From: Actinomyces gaoshouyii
Lineage (GTDB): Bacteria > Actinomycetota > Actinomycetes > Actinomycetales > Actinomycetaceae
DNA: 64,000 nucleotides
Direction: 5' to 3'
Assembly (NCBI RefSeq): GCF_002072175.1
Contig: NZ_MVIV01000004.1
Span: forward strand, 1 to 64,000
Numbering within the stretch: the first letter of the stretch is position 1; every line of letters starts with the position of its first letter. Of the stretch, positions 28,029 to 38,321 are shown in pieces. The notes beneath the pieces were generated by a model. That model ran no database searches. It had not been told where the DNA came from and saw only the letters and a program-made list of their open reading frames with translations. A program made the translations under genes and the position numbers.

Positions 28029-30050
28029 TCAGTCGTGGTTGACGCTGAACAGCGCGTCGCCGCGCGAGGCGTCGTGGGTCCCGGCCTCGGAGATGCCGGA
28101 GAACTTGTCGCCATTGGACACGACGATCGGCGTGACGATCTGGTACCCGGCCGCCTTGACCGCGTCCCAGTCGACCTCCACCAGCGGCGTGCCGCGGCGG
28201 ATGACGTCGCCCTGGTGGACCTTCGGGCTGAAGTGCTTGCCGTCGAGCTGGACGGTGTCCATGCCGACGTGGATGAGCACCTCCACGCCGCTGGCGGCGC
28301 GGATGCCGTAGGCGTGGCCTGACGGGAAGGCCACGATGACCTCACCATCGACCGGGGAGACCACCGGGCCCGCCGACGGGATAACCGCCAGGCCCGGGCC
28401 GAGCAGCCCCTGGGAGAAGACGGCGTCGTCCACCTCGGACAGCGGAACCACGCGCCCCTCGATGGGCGAGGTGACGGAGAAGTCCTCAGCGGCCTCAGCG
28501 GGGAGCTCGACCTTGACCGCCTCATGGGGCTGGCCCTCGGCGGTGTGCTCGTGGATGGCCTCAGCCTCAGCCTCGGCCTCATCCTCGACGTCGCCATCGG
28601 CCAGGGAGGCGGCTCCCTTGGCGGTGCGGGAGTAGAAGTAGGCGCCGCTGAAGGCGATCACCGCGACAAGGACCTCGAGAGCGAGGTAGGCCGGAATGTG
28701 CTTGGGGACCATGGACACGAAGCCCACGAATCCCGCGGCGCCGAGCGCCTGGCTGCGCACGTTGAACAAGGACACCAGAGCGGCGCCGATGGCCGCCGAT
28801 CCCATGCCGATGAAGAACGGCCAGCGCAGGCGCAGGTTGACGCCGAAGATCGCGGGCTCGGTGATGCCGAGGAGCGCGGAGACGCCACCGGCGCCAGCCA
28901 GGCCCTTCATCTTGGCATCCTTGGTGCGCAGGAAGACTGCGATAGCGACGGCGCCCTGGGCGACGTTGGCCATGGAGGCGATCGGGAAGATGAAGGAGCC
29001 GCCGGTGTTGGCGATGTCGGAGATCAGCGGGATCTCCACTGCCGGGAAGGACTGGTGCAGGCCGGTGACGACGATCGGCGAGTAGACGAGACCGAACAGC
29101 GCGCCGCCCAGGGGGCCGAGCGTGTTGTACGTCCAGTCCAGGCCGTCGGTGATCCAGATGGAGAGCTGGCGCGTGATCGGGCCGACGACGACGAAGGTGA
29201 GGAAGCCGGTGCCGAGCAGCGTGATGAGCGGGGTGAGGAGGAAGTCGGCCGTGCCGGACAGGCGCTTGTGCAACTGCTTCTCGATGACCGACATGAGGTA
29301 GGCGACGCAGATGATCGGGATGACCATCGCCTGATAGCCGATCTTCTGGACCTCCAAGCCGAACAGTTGCCAGCTGGGATTCGCCCCCGTGAACTCCCAG
29401 AACTTCGCGGCCGCCTCGGGGTTGCTCATGTCATAGGCGCTCAGCAGGGAGCTGGAGACCATGGCGGCGCCCATGGCCCCGCCGAGGTAGATGTTGCCGC
29501 CGAAGCGCTTGGCCGCCGAGAATCCCACGAGCACGGGGAGGAATGCGAAGGCCGCTGAGGAGATGAGGTTGATGAGGTCGGCATAGTCGGCCAGCCAGGT
29601 CCACCGGTCCTTGAGCGACATCTTGCCGAAGAGGCCCTCGGCCGTCAGGACGTTGTTGATGGCCATCATGAGACCGCCGGCGATGAGGGCGGGCAGGATC
29701 GGGACGAAGATGTCCGCGATCATCTTGATGAACCGCGAGGCGAGGTTGCCGGACTGGGCGGCTACCTGCTTGGCCTCATCCTTCGAGACCTCCTTGACCC
29801 CGCCGGTCGCGATCATGCGATCGAAGACGTGGTCCACATCGCCGGGGCCGACGATGATCTGGTACATGCCGCCGGCGATGAAGGTCCCCTTGATATCGGG
29901 GTCCTTGTCGAGGGCTTTCTGATCGACCTTGCCCAAGTCCGCAAGGACAAGTCGCAGGCGGGTCGCGCAGTGCGCGGCCGCCGTGATGTTCTCCGCGCCG
30001 CCGACGTAGGTCAGGACGTCGGTCGCCACCCGGGCGTGATCCATTGCCAC
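28029..30050 (-). CDS. PTS IIBCA permease, sucrose/trehalose type (Glc family)
   Basis: Complete sugar-specific PTS enzyme of about 673 residues. EIIB (1-90) has phosphocysteine Cys28 in AAAHCATRLRLVL; EIIC (about 105-470) has some ten helices with FVPILPALIAGGLMMAINNV and GITEPAIFGVNLRLR; an acidic linker (DVEDEAEAEAEAIHEH) leads to EIIA with His594 in EVLIHVGMDTVQLDG. The EIIBC pattern is that of sucrose or trehalose permeases; which one is not decidable here. GTG 30050 is favoured because AGGAGG lies six bases upstream; ATG 30044 is two codons later. No sucrose hydrolase gene is adjacent. Confidence 0.9.
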   Translation of the reverse strand: MAMDHARVATDVLTYVGGAENITAAAHCATRLRLVLADLGKVDQKALDKDPDIKGTFIAGGMYQIIVGPGDVDHVFDRMIATGGVKEVSKDEAKQVAAQSGNLASRFIKMIADIFVPILPALIAGGLMMAINNVLTAEGLFGKMSLKDRWTWLADYADLINLISSAAFAFLPVLVGFSAAKRFGGNIYLGGAMGAAMVSSSLLSAYDMSNPEAAAKFWEFTGANPSWQLFGLEVQKIGYQAMVIPIICVAYLMSVIEKQLHKRLSGTADFLLTPLITLLGTGFLTFVVVGPITRQLSIWITDGLDWTYNTLGPLGGALFGLVYSPIVVTGLHQSFPAVEIPLISDIANTGGSFIFPIASMANVAQGAVAIAVFLRTKDAKMKGLAGAGGVSALLGITEPAIFGVNLRLRWPFFIGMGSAAIGAALVSLFNVRSQALGAAGFVGFVSMVPKHIPAYLALEVLVAVIAFSGAYFYSRTAKGAASLADGDVEDEAEAEAEAIHEHTAEGQPHEAVKVELPAEAAEDFSVTSPIEGRVVPLSEVDDAVFSQGLLGPGLAVIPSAGPVVSPVDGEVIVAFPSGHAYGIRAASGVEVLIHVGMDTVQLDGKHFSPKVHQGDVIRRGTPLVEVDWDAVKAAGYQIVTPIVVSNGDKFSGISEAGTHDASRGDALFSVNHD

Positions 30051-30154
30051 CCGGTGCCTCCTCTCAGTGGTCGGCACTGCCAGGCGCCATCCTCCCCGTC
30101 ACCGGGCGCGGCGAGCCGCGAGATGGGGATCGTGGGGGTGGGATGCAGCGCCAC

Positions 30155-30173
30155 GGGGTCATCGATGATCCCC
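30155..30173. promoter_or_regulatory. Candidate LacI-type operator before the PTS gene
   Basis: TCATCGATGA (30159-30168) is a perfect palindrome with the central CG typical of LacI-family operators, flanked by GGGG and, after one base, CCCC. It lies about 110 bases upstream of the PTS start; the rest of the 30051-30391 gap holds no gene. Confidence 0.45.
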
Positions 30174-30378
30174 TGGCAGGGCCTGTGTTAAACGTGAGTC
30201 ACACTACCGTTACGCGCCCGTCCGGGCAAGGCCGGTCTGAGTGCCGGGCGATGCGACTGCCGACGCGACCGACCCGCGCTGATCCGCCGAGTCCCCGATC
30301 GTCGCGTCCGCGCCTGATTCTGCCCGCCACTTTGCCCGTTCCCCGGTGGGGCTTCGGCCCTATTCGCCCGGGTCCCGC

Positions 30379-30384
30379 TAGGCT
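30379..30384 (+). promoter_or_regulatory. Leaderless -10 box of the Hsp70-like gene
   Basis: TAGGCT ends seven bases before ATG 30392. No ribosome site precedes the ATG. Confidence 0.55.
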
Positions 30385-30391
30385 CAGCACC

Positions 30392-32020
<1,629 letters not shown>

Positions 32021-32037
32021 GGTCCTGGAGGCCCGGT

Positions 32038-32077
32038 GACGCCCCGCCCACCCCTGGAACGGGGCGGGCGGGGCGTC
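32038..32077 (+). terminator. Terminator after the Hsp70-like gene
   Basis: GACGCCCCGCCC (32038-32049) and GGGCGGGGCGTC (32066-32077) form a perfect 12-bp stem 18 bases after the stop codon. The downstream run TCAATATGC is only weakly T-rich. Confidence 0.7.
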
Positions 32078-32176
32078 TCAATATGCTGTGATGGATGGTG
32101 TGGAGCGGGCGTCGTCCAGTGGTATCCCGCCACCATCGCTCCCAGGGGCCGCCGGCGCGTGATCCCCGGGAGCGGA

Positions 32177-32746
32177 TCAGCCGGCCTGGCGCTTGGCGGC
32201 CCGGCGCTTGGCGAGCTCATCCTCGACGACGGGGGCCTCGGCGTGGTCCACGGGGAGCTCGGCGAGCGATCCCTCGACCTCATGCCAGACCCGGCCGACG
32301 GCGATCCCGAAGACGCCCTGCCCCCCCTGGACGAGGTCGATGACCTCGTCGGCAGAGGTGCACTCGTAGACGGAGGCGCCATCGCTCATGAGGGTCATGG
32401 AGGTGAGGTCCTCGACCCCCCGCTCGTGGAGAGCATCCACCGCGGTGCGGATCTGCTGGAGGGAGACACCGGTGTCGAGCAGGCGCTTGACGATCTTGAG
32501 CAGGAGGATGTCGCGGAAGGAGTAGAGGCGCTGCGTGCCCGAGCCCTTGGCGCCGCGCACCGTCGGCTCGACCAGCCCGGTGCGGGCCCAGTAGTCGAGC
32601 TGGCGGTAAGTGATGCCGGCGGCGCGGCAGGCGACCGGTCCGCGGTACCCCGAGGAGGCGTCGAGGTCCGGAAGAGTGTCGCCGAAGAGCATGCCCTGGG
32701 CGAGCTGCGGTGCGGGTGCGTGAAGACTCGCTTCGTTCGCGCTCAC
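32177..32746 (-). CDS. MerR-family regulator (Rv1830-like)
   Basis: About 189 residues with a MerR winged helix-turn-helix: GPVACRAAGITYRQLDYWAR, then GTQRLYSFRDILLLKIVKRL and a dimerisation helix. LGDTLPDL-like residues (MLFGDTLPDLD) precede it. In mycobacteria the same gene follows garA, Rv1828 and the DUF151 gene, and that order holds here. GTG 32746 is chosen because GAGGAG lies eight bases upstream; the open frame to 32812 lacks such a site. Target genes are unknown. Confidence 0.85.
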   Translation of the reverse strand: MSANEASLHAPAPQLAQGMLFGDTLPDLDASSGYRGPVACRAAGITYRQLDYWARTGLVEPTVRGAKGSGTQRLYSFRDILLLKIVKRLLDTGVSLQQIRTAVDALHERGVEDLTSMTLMSDGASVYECTSADEVIDLVQGGQGVFGIAVGRVWHEVEGSLAELPVDHAEAPVVEDELAKRRAAKRQAG

Positions 32747-32965
32747 AGGACTGCTCCTCACAGATCGGTTACTGGCTTTCGGATCGCGACGGGCTGCCGT
32801 CAACGACCGCATGCCCCACGATAGAGGGCGATCCGCTCCCGCTCAACGAAGGGCGCGCCGAGCGGAACTCCTCCGCTGGATCTCAATCTCAACTTCAAGT
32901 CAATGACGGACGACGGGAGGCCGGGTTTCACCTGGTATTCGGGGATTTCATCAGTGCGCCTAAAA

Positions 32966-32989
32966 AGGTGATCATGACCGAGATCACCT
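32966..32989. promoter_or_regulatory. 8-bp inverted repeat upstream of the MerR gene
   Basis: AGGTGATC (32966-32973) and GATCACCT (32982-32989) form a perfect dyad in an AT-richer part of the 310-base gap 32747-33056. Read on the minus strand TTGAGG starts within it, so it may overlap the promoter of the MerR gene and serve autoregulation. Nothing else is evident in this gap. Confidence 0.45.
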
Positions 32990-33056
32990 CAATAGTCACA
33001 TCTGTCACACATGTGCCGCGTGTCGCGCTGGGTCCAGGCAGCGCCGGATCCCGCCC

Positions 33057-33536
33057 TCACCTGGTCGGGGGATCCTCCGGGATGGCGGTGGCCAGGCTCC
33101 TCCGCCAGCGCGCCATCCGCTCGTGCATCGTCTGCTCGCCCAGGTCCACCCCGCGCAGCCTCAGCAGCGTCTCGGAGGCGAGGATCGGCCGGTCCAGGGC
33201 GCTCGCCAGGACGAGGGCGTCGCCCGGGGCGCAGGGGACCTCCCCCACCTCTCCGCGCTCGTCCCTTCCGGCGATGGCCAGGCCGCAGACGAGGCGGGCA
33301 TCGGCGTCGACCCCAAGCCGTATCTGGAGGAGGGAGCCGCCCAGCATATGGACGCTGCGCGCCAGCAGGCTCACCCAGCCGGGTCGTGTGGAGGGAATCG
33401 GCTCGGAGAGCACGAGTCCCTCGCGCGCGGTGACGGGAACGGCGGTCATGCCAGGGCCACCGGCCTCGACGAGGATCGCGACGAGGCCGGTGGAGGCTGC
33501 GGTGGATCGGATGCCCACGAGATGCATGGGGCGCAC
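33057..33536 (-). CDS. Bifunctional nuclease family protein (DUF151)
   Basis: A 159-residue protein with the DUF151/BFN pattern: the N-terminal MHLVGIRSTAA, PVTAREGLVLSEPIP and the Asp-rich ALVLASALDRPILASETLLR. Plant members have DNase and RNase activity; the bacterial role is not settled. It lies between the two MerR genes as Rv1829 does in mycobacteria. GTG 33536 follows a TAGCCT box by six bases, so a leaderless start there is likely; ATG 33527 is the other option. Confidence 0.84.
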   Translation of the reverse strand: MRPMHLVGIRSTAASTGLVAILVEAGGPGMTAVPVTAREGLVLSEPIPSTRPGWVSLLARSVHMLGGSLLQIRLGVDADARLVCGLAIAGRDERGEVGEVPCAPGDALVLASALDRPILASETLLRLRGVDLGEQTMHERMARWRRSLATAIPEDPPTR

Positions 33537-33542
33537 GCCATA

Positions 33543-33548
33543 AGGCTA
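33543..33548 (-). promoter_or_regulatory. Leaderless -10 box of the DUF151 gene
   Basis: TAGCCT on the minus strand ends six bases before GTG 33536, with no Shine-Dalgarno sequence between. Confidence 0.5.
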
Positions 33549-33643
33549 CGGGTCAGCCGGGTGCCGCGTCCGGCGAATGGGCGCACCGACTCATCGGCTA
33601 CTCCGGCCTTCGCCGGCGCCCGGCCGGCTGGGAAGTCTGCGGC

Positions 33644-34387
33644 TCAGGACAGGGCGCGCACGGCCAGGTGGAGCAACTCCCCGTGCAGCTCGCCGATGAG
33701 GCCGGCGAGCCGGGTGGCGGAGTCCTCGGCCGCCGTGGCCGAGCGGCGCCGGGCGGACTGCGTGGCCTGATCGATGGAGTCCGCCGCCCGCTCCGCGCTG
33801 GTGCGCACCAAGCGCAGATTGCGCAGGGGCAGTCCCAGGCGCGCGGCCTCCAGGGCCAGGCGCGTGATGCGCAGGCTCTGGGGGGCGAAGCGCCCGCGGG
33901 CGTCGGCGGCGATGAGACCCACTGAGATGAGCTCGTTGATATCCGGCTCGGAGGCCCCCGTGAGGGCCCTGAGATCCTCCAGACTCATGTCGGCTCCCTC
34001 GACGGCGCGGCCCCGCGAGGCCACCACCCGGGCGACCGGGGCGGGATCCGGCGCCGAGGCGGAGGCGTCCATGTCCTCCAGCCTCTCCCGGATGACGCCC
34101 AGCGGCAGGTACTCGTCGCGCTGGGCCGTCAAGGCGAAGCGCAGCCTGGCGACGTCGGCCTGCGAGTAGCGCCGGTAGCCGTTGCCGATCCGGTGCGGCG
34201 AGATGAGCCCCTCAGTCTCCAAGTAGCGCAGCTTGGACACCGACAGCGCGGGGAACTCGGCCCTCAGCGCCTCGACGACCTCGCTGATCTTCATCGTGGC
34301 CTCGCGGGAGACGCCGCGCGGCCACGGCCCTGGAGCCCCCTTCCCGGCGGCGGGGCTCTGCTCGCGGGATCGACTGGGTCGGTTCAC
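33644..34387 (-). CDS. ftsR: MerR-family regulator FtsR (Rv1828-like)
   Basis: Transcription factor of up to 247 residues; the Corynebacterium homologue activates ftsZ. The winged helix-turn-helix begins MKISEVVEALRAEFPALSVSKLRYLE and continues with GYRRYSQADVARLRFALTAQRDEYLPLGVI, which is highly characteristic. A C-terminal helical part (110-247) follows. GTG 34387 overlaps the garA stop as GTGA; ATG 34294, just before MKISEVVEA, with GAGG in front is an equally good start and would give 216 residues. Confidence 0.9.
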   Translation of the reverse strand: MNRPSRSREQSPAAGKGAPGPWPRGVSREATMKISEVVEALRAEFPALSVSKLRYLETEGLISPHRIGNGYRRYSQADVARLRFALTAQRDEYLPLGVIRERLEDMDASASAPDPAPVARVVASRGRAVEGADMSLEDLRALTGASEPDINELISVGLIAADARGRFAPQSLRITRLALEAARLGLPLRNLRLVRTSAERAADSIDQATQSARRRSATAAEDSATRLAGLIGELHGELLHLAVRALS

Positions 34388-34827
34388 TGGGCGGTCGCGG
34401 CAGGGCCGGGGTGGTAGGTCATCCGGAACTTGCCGATCTGGACCTCGTCGCCGGCCCGCAGGGTCGCCTGCTCCACGCGCTCCCTATTGACGTAAGTGCC
34501 GTTGAGCGATCCCGAATCGCGCACGGCGTACCCGCCGTCGACGGCGGAGAAGATCGCGTGCTTACGGGACACCGTCACGTCATCGAGGAAGATATCGGCG
34601 CGGGGGTGGCGGCCCACGGTCGTCTGCTGCGCGTCCAGGAGGAATCGCGCCCCGGTCACCGGGCCGTGCTGGACGATGAGAAGCGCCGTGCCCGCAGGCA
34701 GTGCGGCGATCGCAGCCCGGTCCTGAGCCGAGAGGCCGATGACCTGGACGTCGACATCGGCGGACAGGTCGATCGCGCCGAGGGTCTGGGTCGACGTGGT
34801 GTCCGAATCCGATGGAATGCTCGTCAT
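34384..34827 (-). CDS. garA: FHA-domain regulator GarA/OdhI
   Basis: Small signalling protein of 147 residues. In mycobacteria and corynebacteria the unphosphorylated form inhibits the 2-oxoglutarate dehydrogenase E1 subunit, and PknB/PknG phosphorylate an N-terminal ETTS motif to relieve this. Here DTTS (Thr10, Thr11) occupies that place. The FHA domain spans about 50-135 with Arg73 (VGRHPRAD), Ser87 (VSRKHA) and Asn109 (SLNGTYVN) at the phosphopeptide site. AGGGGG precedes ATG 34827. It overlaps ftsR. Confidence 0.93.
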   Translation of the reverse strand: MTSIPSDSDTTSTQTLGAIDLSADVDVQVIGLSAQDRAAIAALPAGTALLIVQHGPVTGARFLLDAQQTTVGRHPRADIFLDDVTVSRKHAIFSAVDGGYAVRDSGSLNGTYVNRERVEQATLRAGDEVQIGKFRMTYHPGPAATAQ

Positions 34828-35045
34828 CGTGGCCCCCTCTGGTAGGGCGGCGCTCGTCGCGCCGCGATGGGCCCACCATACCGGTCCCCGCGCGCCGTCG
34901 TCGCGCCGTTCAGGCTCTCGCTCCCTCACCGAATGCGGGAATACGGCGCCGGGACAGGTGGCAACCGGCAGGTCCAGGCCATCGCGGGTCAGGCTCAGGA
35001 GCTCATCGGCGTCCAGGTACTCGGCATCCTCGTCCCGCTCCGGCC
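34828..35045 (-). promoter_or_regulatory. garA promoter region
   Basis: TATGGT (34875-34880, minus strand) lies 47 bases before the garA ATG and is the best -10. The part next to gnd (about 34960-35045) reads as high-GC3 codons in the garA frame but has no ATG or GTG start; I see no certain gene there. Confidence 0.4.
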
Positions 35046-36521
35046 TCAGGCCCACTTCTCCTCGACGCGCTCGGGCGCGGACCAGGTGACGTGGTAGGTG
35101 CCCTCCGGGTCGTCCACGCGGTGGTAGGTGTGCGAGCCAAAGAAGTCCCGCTGGCCCTGGATGAGGGCCGCTGGCAGGCGCTCGGCCCTCAGCTGGTCCA
35201 CGTAGGCCAGCGAGGAGGCGAAGGCGGGTGCCGCGACGCCGGCAAGGGCCGCCGTGGCGACGATGCGGCGCCAGGCGGGCAGGACTGCCTCCAGTGCGGA
35301 GGCGAAGACCGGAGCTGTCAGGAGGCTGCCGAGCGCCGGCTCCTCGTCGTATGCGCGGGTGATATCGTCCAGGAGGCGGGCGCGGATGATGCAGCCGCCG
35401 CGCCAGATGCGGGCCATGGCGCCCAGGTCGACCTGCCAGCCGTAGAGTCCCGAGGCCGTGGCGATCTCGTCGAAGCCCTGGGCGTAGGCGGCGATCTTCG
35501 AGCCGTAGAGCGAGTCCTTGACCGCCGCCACGAACTCCTCGCGCGCCTCGGGCGCGTCGAGCGCCGGCGGCTGGGCGCCAGCGTCGAAGGAGGCGTTGCG
35601 CACGGCCAGGCGCGCACCGGCCGAGGAGGAGGCGGCGCGCGCGAACGTGGCCTCCGCGATGGCGGGCACGGCCACGCCGAGCTCCAGGGCTGTCTGAGTG
35701 GTCCACACGCCGGTGCCCTTCTGGCCCGCGGCGTCGACGATGGCGTCGACGAAGGGCCCGCCCGTGGCGGGGTCCGTGCGGGAGAGGACCTCGGTGGTGA
35801 CGTCGATGAGGTAGGAGTCGAGCTCGGAGTCCTTCCAGGCGCGGAAGACCTCGGCGATCTCGGCCACGCTCATGCCCGCCACGCCGCGCAGGAGGTCGTA
35901 GGCCTCGGCGATGAGCTGCATGTCGGCGTACTCGATGCCGTTGTGGACCATCTTGACGAAGTGGCCCGCGCCGTCGGGGCCCACATGGGTGCAGCAGGGG
36001 ACGCCGTCGACCTGGGCGGAGATGGACTCGAGCATCGGGCCGAGGCGGTCGTAGGACTCTGCCGTCCCACCGGGCATGATGGAGGGGCCCAGCAGCGCGC
36101 CCTCCTCCCCGCCGGAGACGCCCATGCCCACGAAGTGCAGACCTCGCTCGCGCAGGGCCTCCTCGCGGCGGCGGGTGTCGGTGTAGAGGGTGTTGCCGGC
36201 GTCGACGATGATGTCGCCGGGCTCCATGAGCTCGGCGAGCGCGTCGATGACCGCCTCGGTGGCGGCCCCGGCCTGGACCATGATGATGGCCACGCGGGGG
36301 CGGCGCAGGGAGGCGACGAAGTCCGCGAGCTCGGCTGCGGGCACGAAGGCGCCCTCGTCCGCGTAGCGGTCCATGAGCTTCTCGGTGCGGACCGGAGTCC
36401 GGTTGAAGACGGCCACCTCGTGGCCGTGGCGGGCCAGGTTGCGGGCGAGGTTGGCTCCCATCACCCCCAGGCCGACGACGCCGAGGTCTGCGGTTGAGGG
36501 GGCAGGGGTGAAGCTGGTCAT
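35046..36521 (-). CDS. gnd: 6-phosphogluconate dehydrogenase (decarboxylating)
   Basis: Third step of the oxidative pentose phosphate pathway, making ribulose 5-phosphate, CO2 and NADPH. The 491-residue length is that of the long dimeric form. The Rossmann start LGVVGLGVMGANLARNLARHG binds NADP (NRTP follows), MGVSGGEEGALLGPSIMPGG and the catalytic Lys in GHFVKMVHNGIEYADMQ are intact. GAAAGG precedes ATG 36521. It is divergent from zwf, its pathway partner; the frame open to 38165 upstream is antisense to zwf and not real. Confidence 0.96.
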   Translation of the reverse strand: MTSFTPAPSTADLGVVGLGVMGANLARNLARHGHEVAVFNRTPVRTEKLMDRYADEGAFVPAAELADFVASLRRPRVAIIMVQAGAATEAVIDALAELMEPGDIIVDAGNTLYTDTRRREEALRERGLHFVGMGVSGGEEGALLGPSIMPGGTAESYDRLGPMLESISAQVDGVPCCTHVGPDGAGHFVKMVHNGIEYADMQLIAEAYDLLRGVAGMSVAEIAEVFRAWKDSELDSYLIDVTTEVLSRTDPATGGPFVDAIVDAAGQKGTGVWTTQTALELGVAVPAIAEATFARAASSSAGARLAVRNASFDAGAQPPALDAPEAREEFVAAVKDSLYGSKIAAYAQGFDEIATASGLYGWQVDLGAMARIWRGGCIIRARLLDDITRAYDEEPALGSLLTAPVFASALEAVLPAWRRIVATAALAGVAAPAFASSLAYVDQLRAERLPAALIQGQRDFFGSHTYHRVDDPEGTYHVTWSAPERVEEKWA

Positions 36522-36616
36522 CACGTTGCCTTTCGGTGGATCGCGGCCCGGGCAGCCGATGCGGCTGGCTCCTTCGGCCCCGCTGCGCGCGGGGATCCTC
36601 GCGTGGGCCGCTGCCA

Positions 36617-36622
36617 ACAGTA
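36617..36622 (-). promoter_or_regulatory. -10 box of gnd
   Basis: TACTGT on the minus strand, about 96 bases before the gnd ATG, in the gnd-zwf divergent region. Confidence 0.35.
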
Positions 36623-36694
36623 GCCCGCGGCGCCACCGGCCCCTGCCCCTTACTCTCCACGTGAAACACGCCAGGGCCCAGCGCGCCGGGCACC

Positions 36695-36700
36695 TAAAGT
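36695..36700 (+). promoter_or_regulatory. -10 box of zwf
   Basis: TAAAGT lies 49 bases before GTG 36750, in otherwise GC-rich DNA, with a plausible start site near 36707. Confidence 0.5.
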
Positions 36701-36749
36701 AAGGCCGGCCGCAGAGCCCTGCGGCCAAGACCACTCCAGGAAGGCACCC

Positions 36750-38321
36750 GTGCCAGCATCCACAGCACCGCCCCAGTCCCGTCCCCCCTCGGCGACGGCA
36801 CTGCTCGATAGTCGTGACCTGCGACTCCCAAGGATCGCCGACCCCTGCGTCCTGGTGATGTTCGGCATCACCGGCGATCTCGCGCGCAACAAACTGCTGC
36901 CGGCCATCTACGACTTGGCCAACCGCGGCCTGCTCTTCCCCAGCTTCTCCCTGGTGGGCGTGGGCCGGCGCGACTGGGACGATGGCGCTATGCGCGACTA
37001 CGTCGAGAAGTGGGCGCGCGCGGGTGCCCGCACCCCGTGGCGCGGCACCACCTGGGAGCAGCTGGCGGCCGGGATGCGCTTCGTCACCTTCTCCTCCTTC
37101 GAGGACGATGACGCCTACCAGCGCCTGACCGGCGTGGTCGAGGACCTCGACGCCTCGCGCGGCACGGCCGGCAACCGGGCCTTCTACCTGTCGATCCCCC
37201 CGGGCTGGTTCCCCGCCGTCACCGAGCGCATCGCCCGCTCCGGCCTGGTGGAGCGCGACGAGCGATCCTGGAGGCGCGTGGTCGTCGAGAAGCCCTTCGG
37301 CCATGACCGGGCCTCCGCGCGCGAGCTCGACGAGCTCATCGGCCGCATCGTACGGCCCGATGACGTCTTCCGGGTCGACCACTACCTGGGCAAGGAGACG
37401 GTCCAGAACATCCTGGCACTGCGCTTCGCCAACACGATGTTCGAGCCCCTGTGGAATCAGCGCTATGTGGATCACGTGCAGATCACCATGGCCGAGGACA
37501 TCGGCATTGGCACGCGGGCCGGCTACTACGACACCATCGGCTCGGCGCGCGACGTCATCCAGAACCATCTCCTCCAACTCCTGGCCCTGGTGGCCATGGA
37601 GGAGCCGACCTCGATGGATGCCGCCGCCGTGCGGGCCGAGAAGGAGAAGGTCCTGGCCTCGGTGCGCCTGGAGCGCGACGGCGTCCTCGACCTGGACGCC
37701 ACGACCTCCCGGGGCCGCTACGCCCCCGGCTACCAGGGCGGCACCGCGGTCAAGGGCTACCTGGAGGAGGACGGCGTGGCGCCGGACTCGCGCACGGAGA
37801 CCTTCGCGGCGCTGCGCCTGGAGATCGCCAACCGCCGCTGGGCGGGCGTGCCCTTCTACCTGCGCGCGGGCAAGCGCCTGGCCCGCCGGGTCACCGAGGT
37901 TGCCATCGTCTTCCGCCAGCCGCCCTTCCTGCCCTTCAACGACGCCGCGACCGCCGGTATCGGCGCCAACACCATCGTGCTGCGCATCCAACCCGACGAG
38001 GGCGTGACCCTGCGGGTGGCCTCCAAGGTGCCCGGTACCCAGATGGAGCTGCGCGACGTGACGATGGACTTCGGCTACGGCGCCGCCTTCAACGAGGAGT
38101 CCCCCGAGGCCTACGAGCGCCTCATTCTCGATGCCCTCCTCGGGGACGCCCCACTGTTTCCCCACCAGCGGGAGGTGGACCTGTCATGGAGGATCCTCGA
38201 CCCGGTCATCGAGCACTGGTCGGCCTCCGGGCCGCCGCGGGACTACCGCCCTGGCTCCTGGGGACCCGAGGACGCACACGATCTGCTCGCCCGCGAGGGC
38301 CGTGCCTGGAGGCGCTCATGA
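36750..38321 (+). CDS. zwf: Glucose-6-phosphate 1-dehydrogenase
   Basis: First step of the oxidative pentose phosphate pathway. The 523-residue protein has the nucleotide-binding VMFGITGDLARNKLLPAIY near residue 31 and the active-site motif RVDHYLGKETVQN with the catalytic His after Asp. VVVEKPFGHD supplies another conserved Lys. GTG 36750 has GGAAGG seven bases upstream. The stop overlaps the opcA ATG by four bases (ATGA), starting a tightly coupled zwf-opcA-pgl operon. Confidence 0.96.
   Translation: MPASTAPPQSRPPSATALLDSRDLRLPRIADPCVLVMFGITGDLARNKLLPAIYDLANRGLLFPSFSLVGVGRRDWDDGAMRDYVEKWARAGARTPWRGTTWEQLAAGMRFVTFSSFEDDDAYQRLTGVVEDLDASRGTAGNRAFYLSIPPGWFPAVTERIARSGLVERDERSWRRVVVEKPFGHDRASARELDELIGRIVRPDDVFRVDHYLGKETVQNILALRFANTMFEPLWNQRYVDHVQITMAEDIGIGTRAGYYDTIGSARDVIQNHLLQLLALVAMEEPTSMDAAAVRAEKEKVLASVRLERDGVLDLDATTSRGRYAPGYQGGTAVKGYLEEDGVAPDSRTETFAALRLEIANRRWAGVPFYLRAGKRLARRVTEVAIVFRQPPFLPFNDAATAGIGANTIVLRIQPDEGVTLRVASKVPGTQMELRDVTMDFGYGAAFNEESPEAYERLILDALLGDAPLFPHQREVDLSWRILDPVIEHWSASGPPRDYRPGSWGPEDAHDLLAREGRAWRRS

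Noticed and set aside
36653-36668. parS-like sequence ending CACGTGAAACA
   Set aside because: The right half matches the ParB site perfectly but the left half has four mismatches out of eight, and no cluster or parB gene is near.
36522-38165. Upstream extension of the gnd open frame
   Set aside because: It runs antisense to zwf; gnd homology and the ribosome site begin at 36521.
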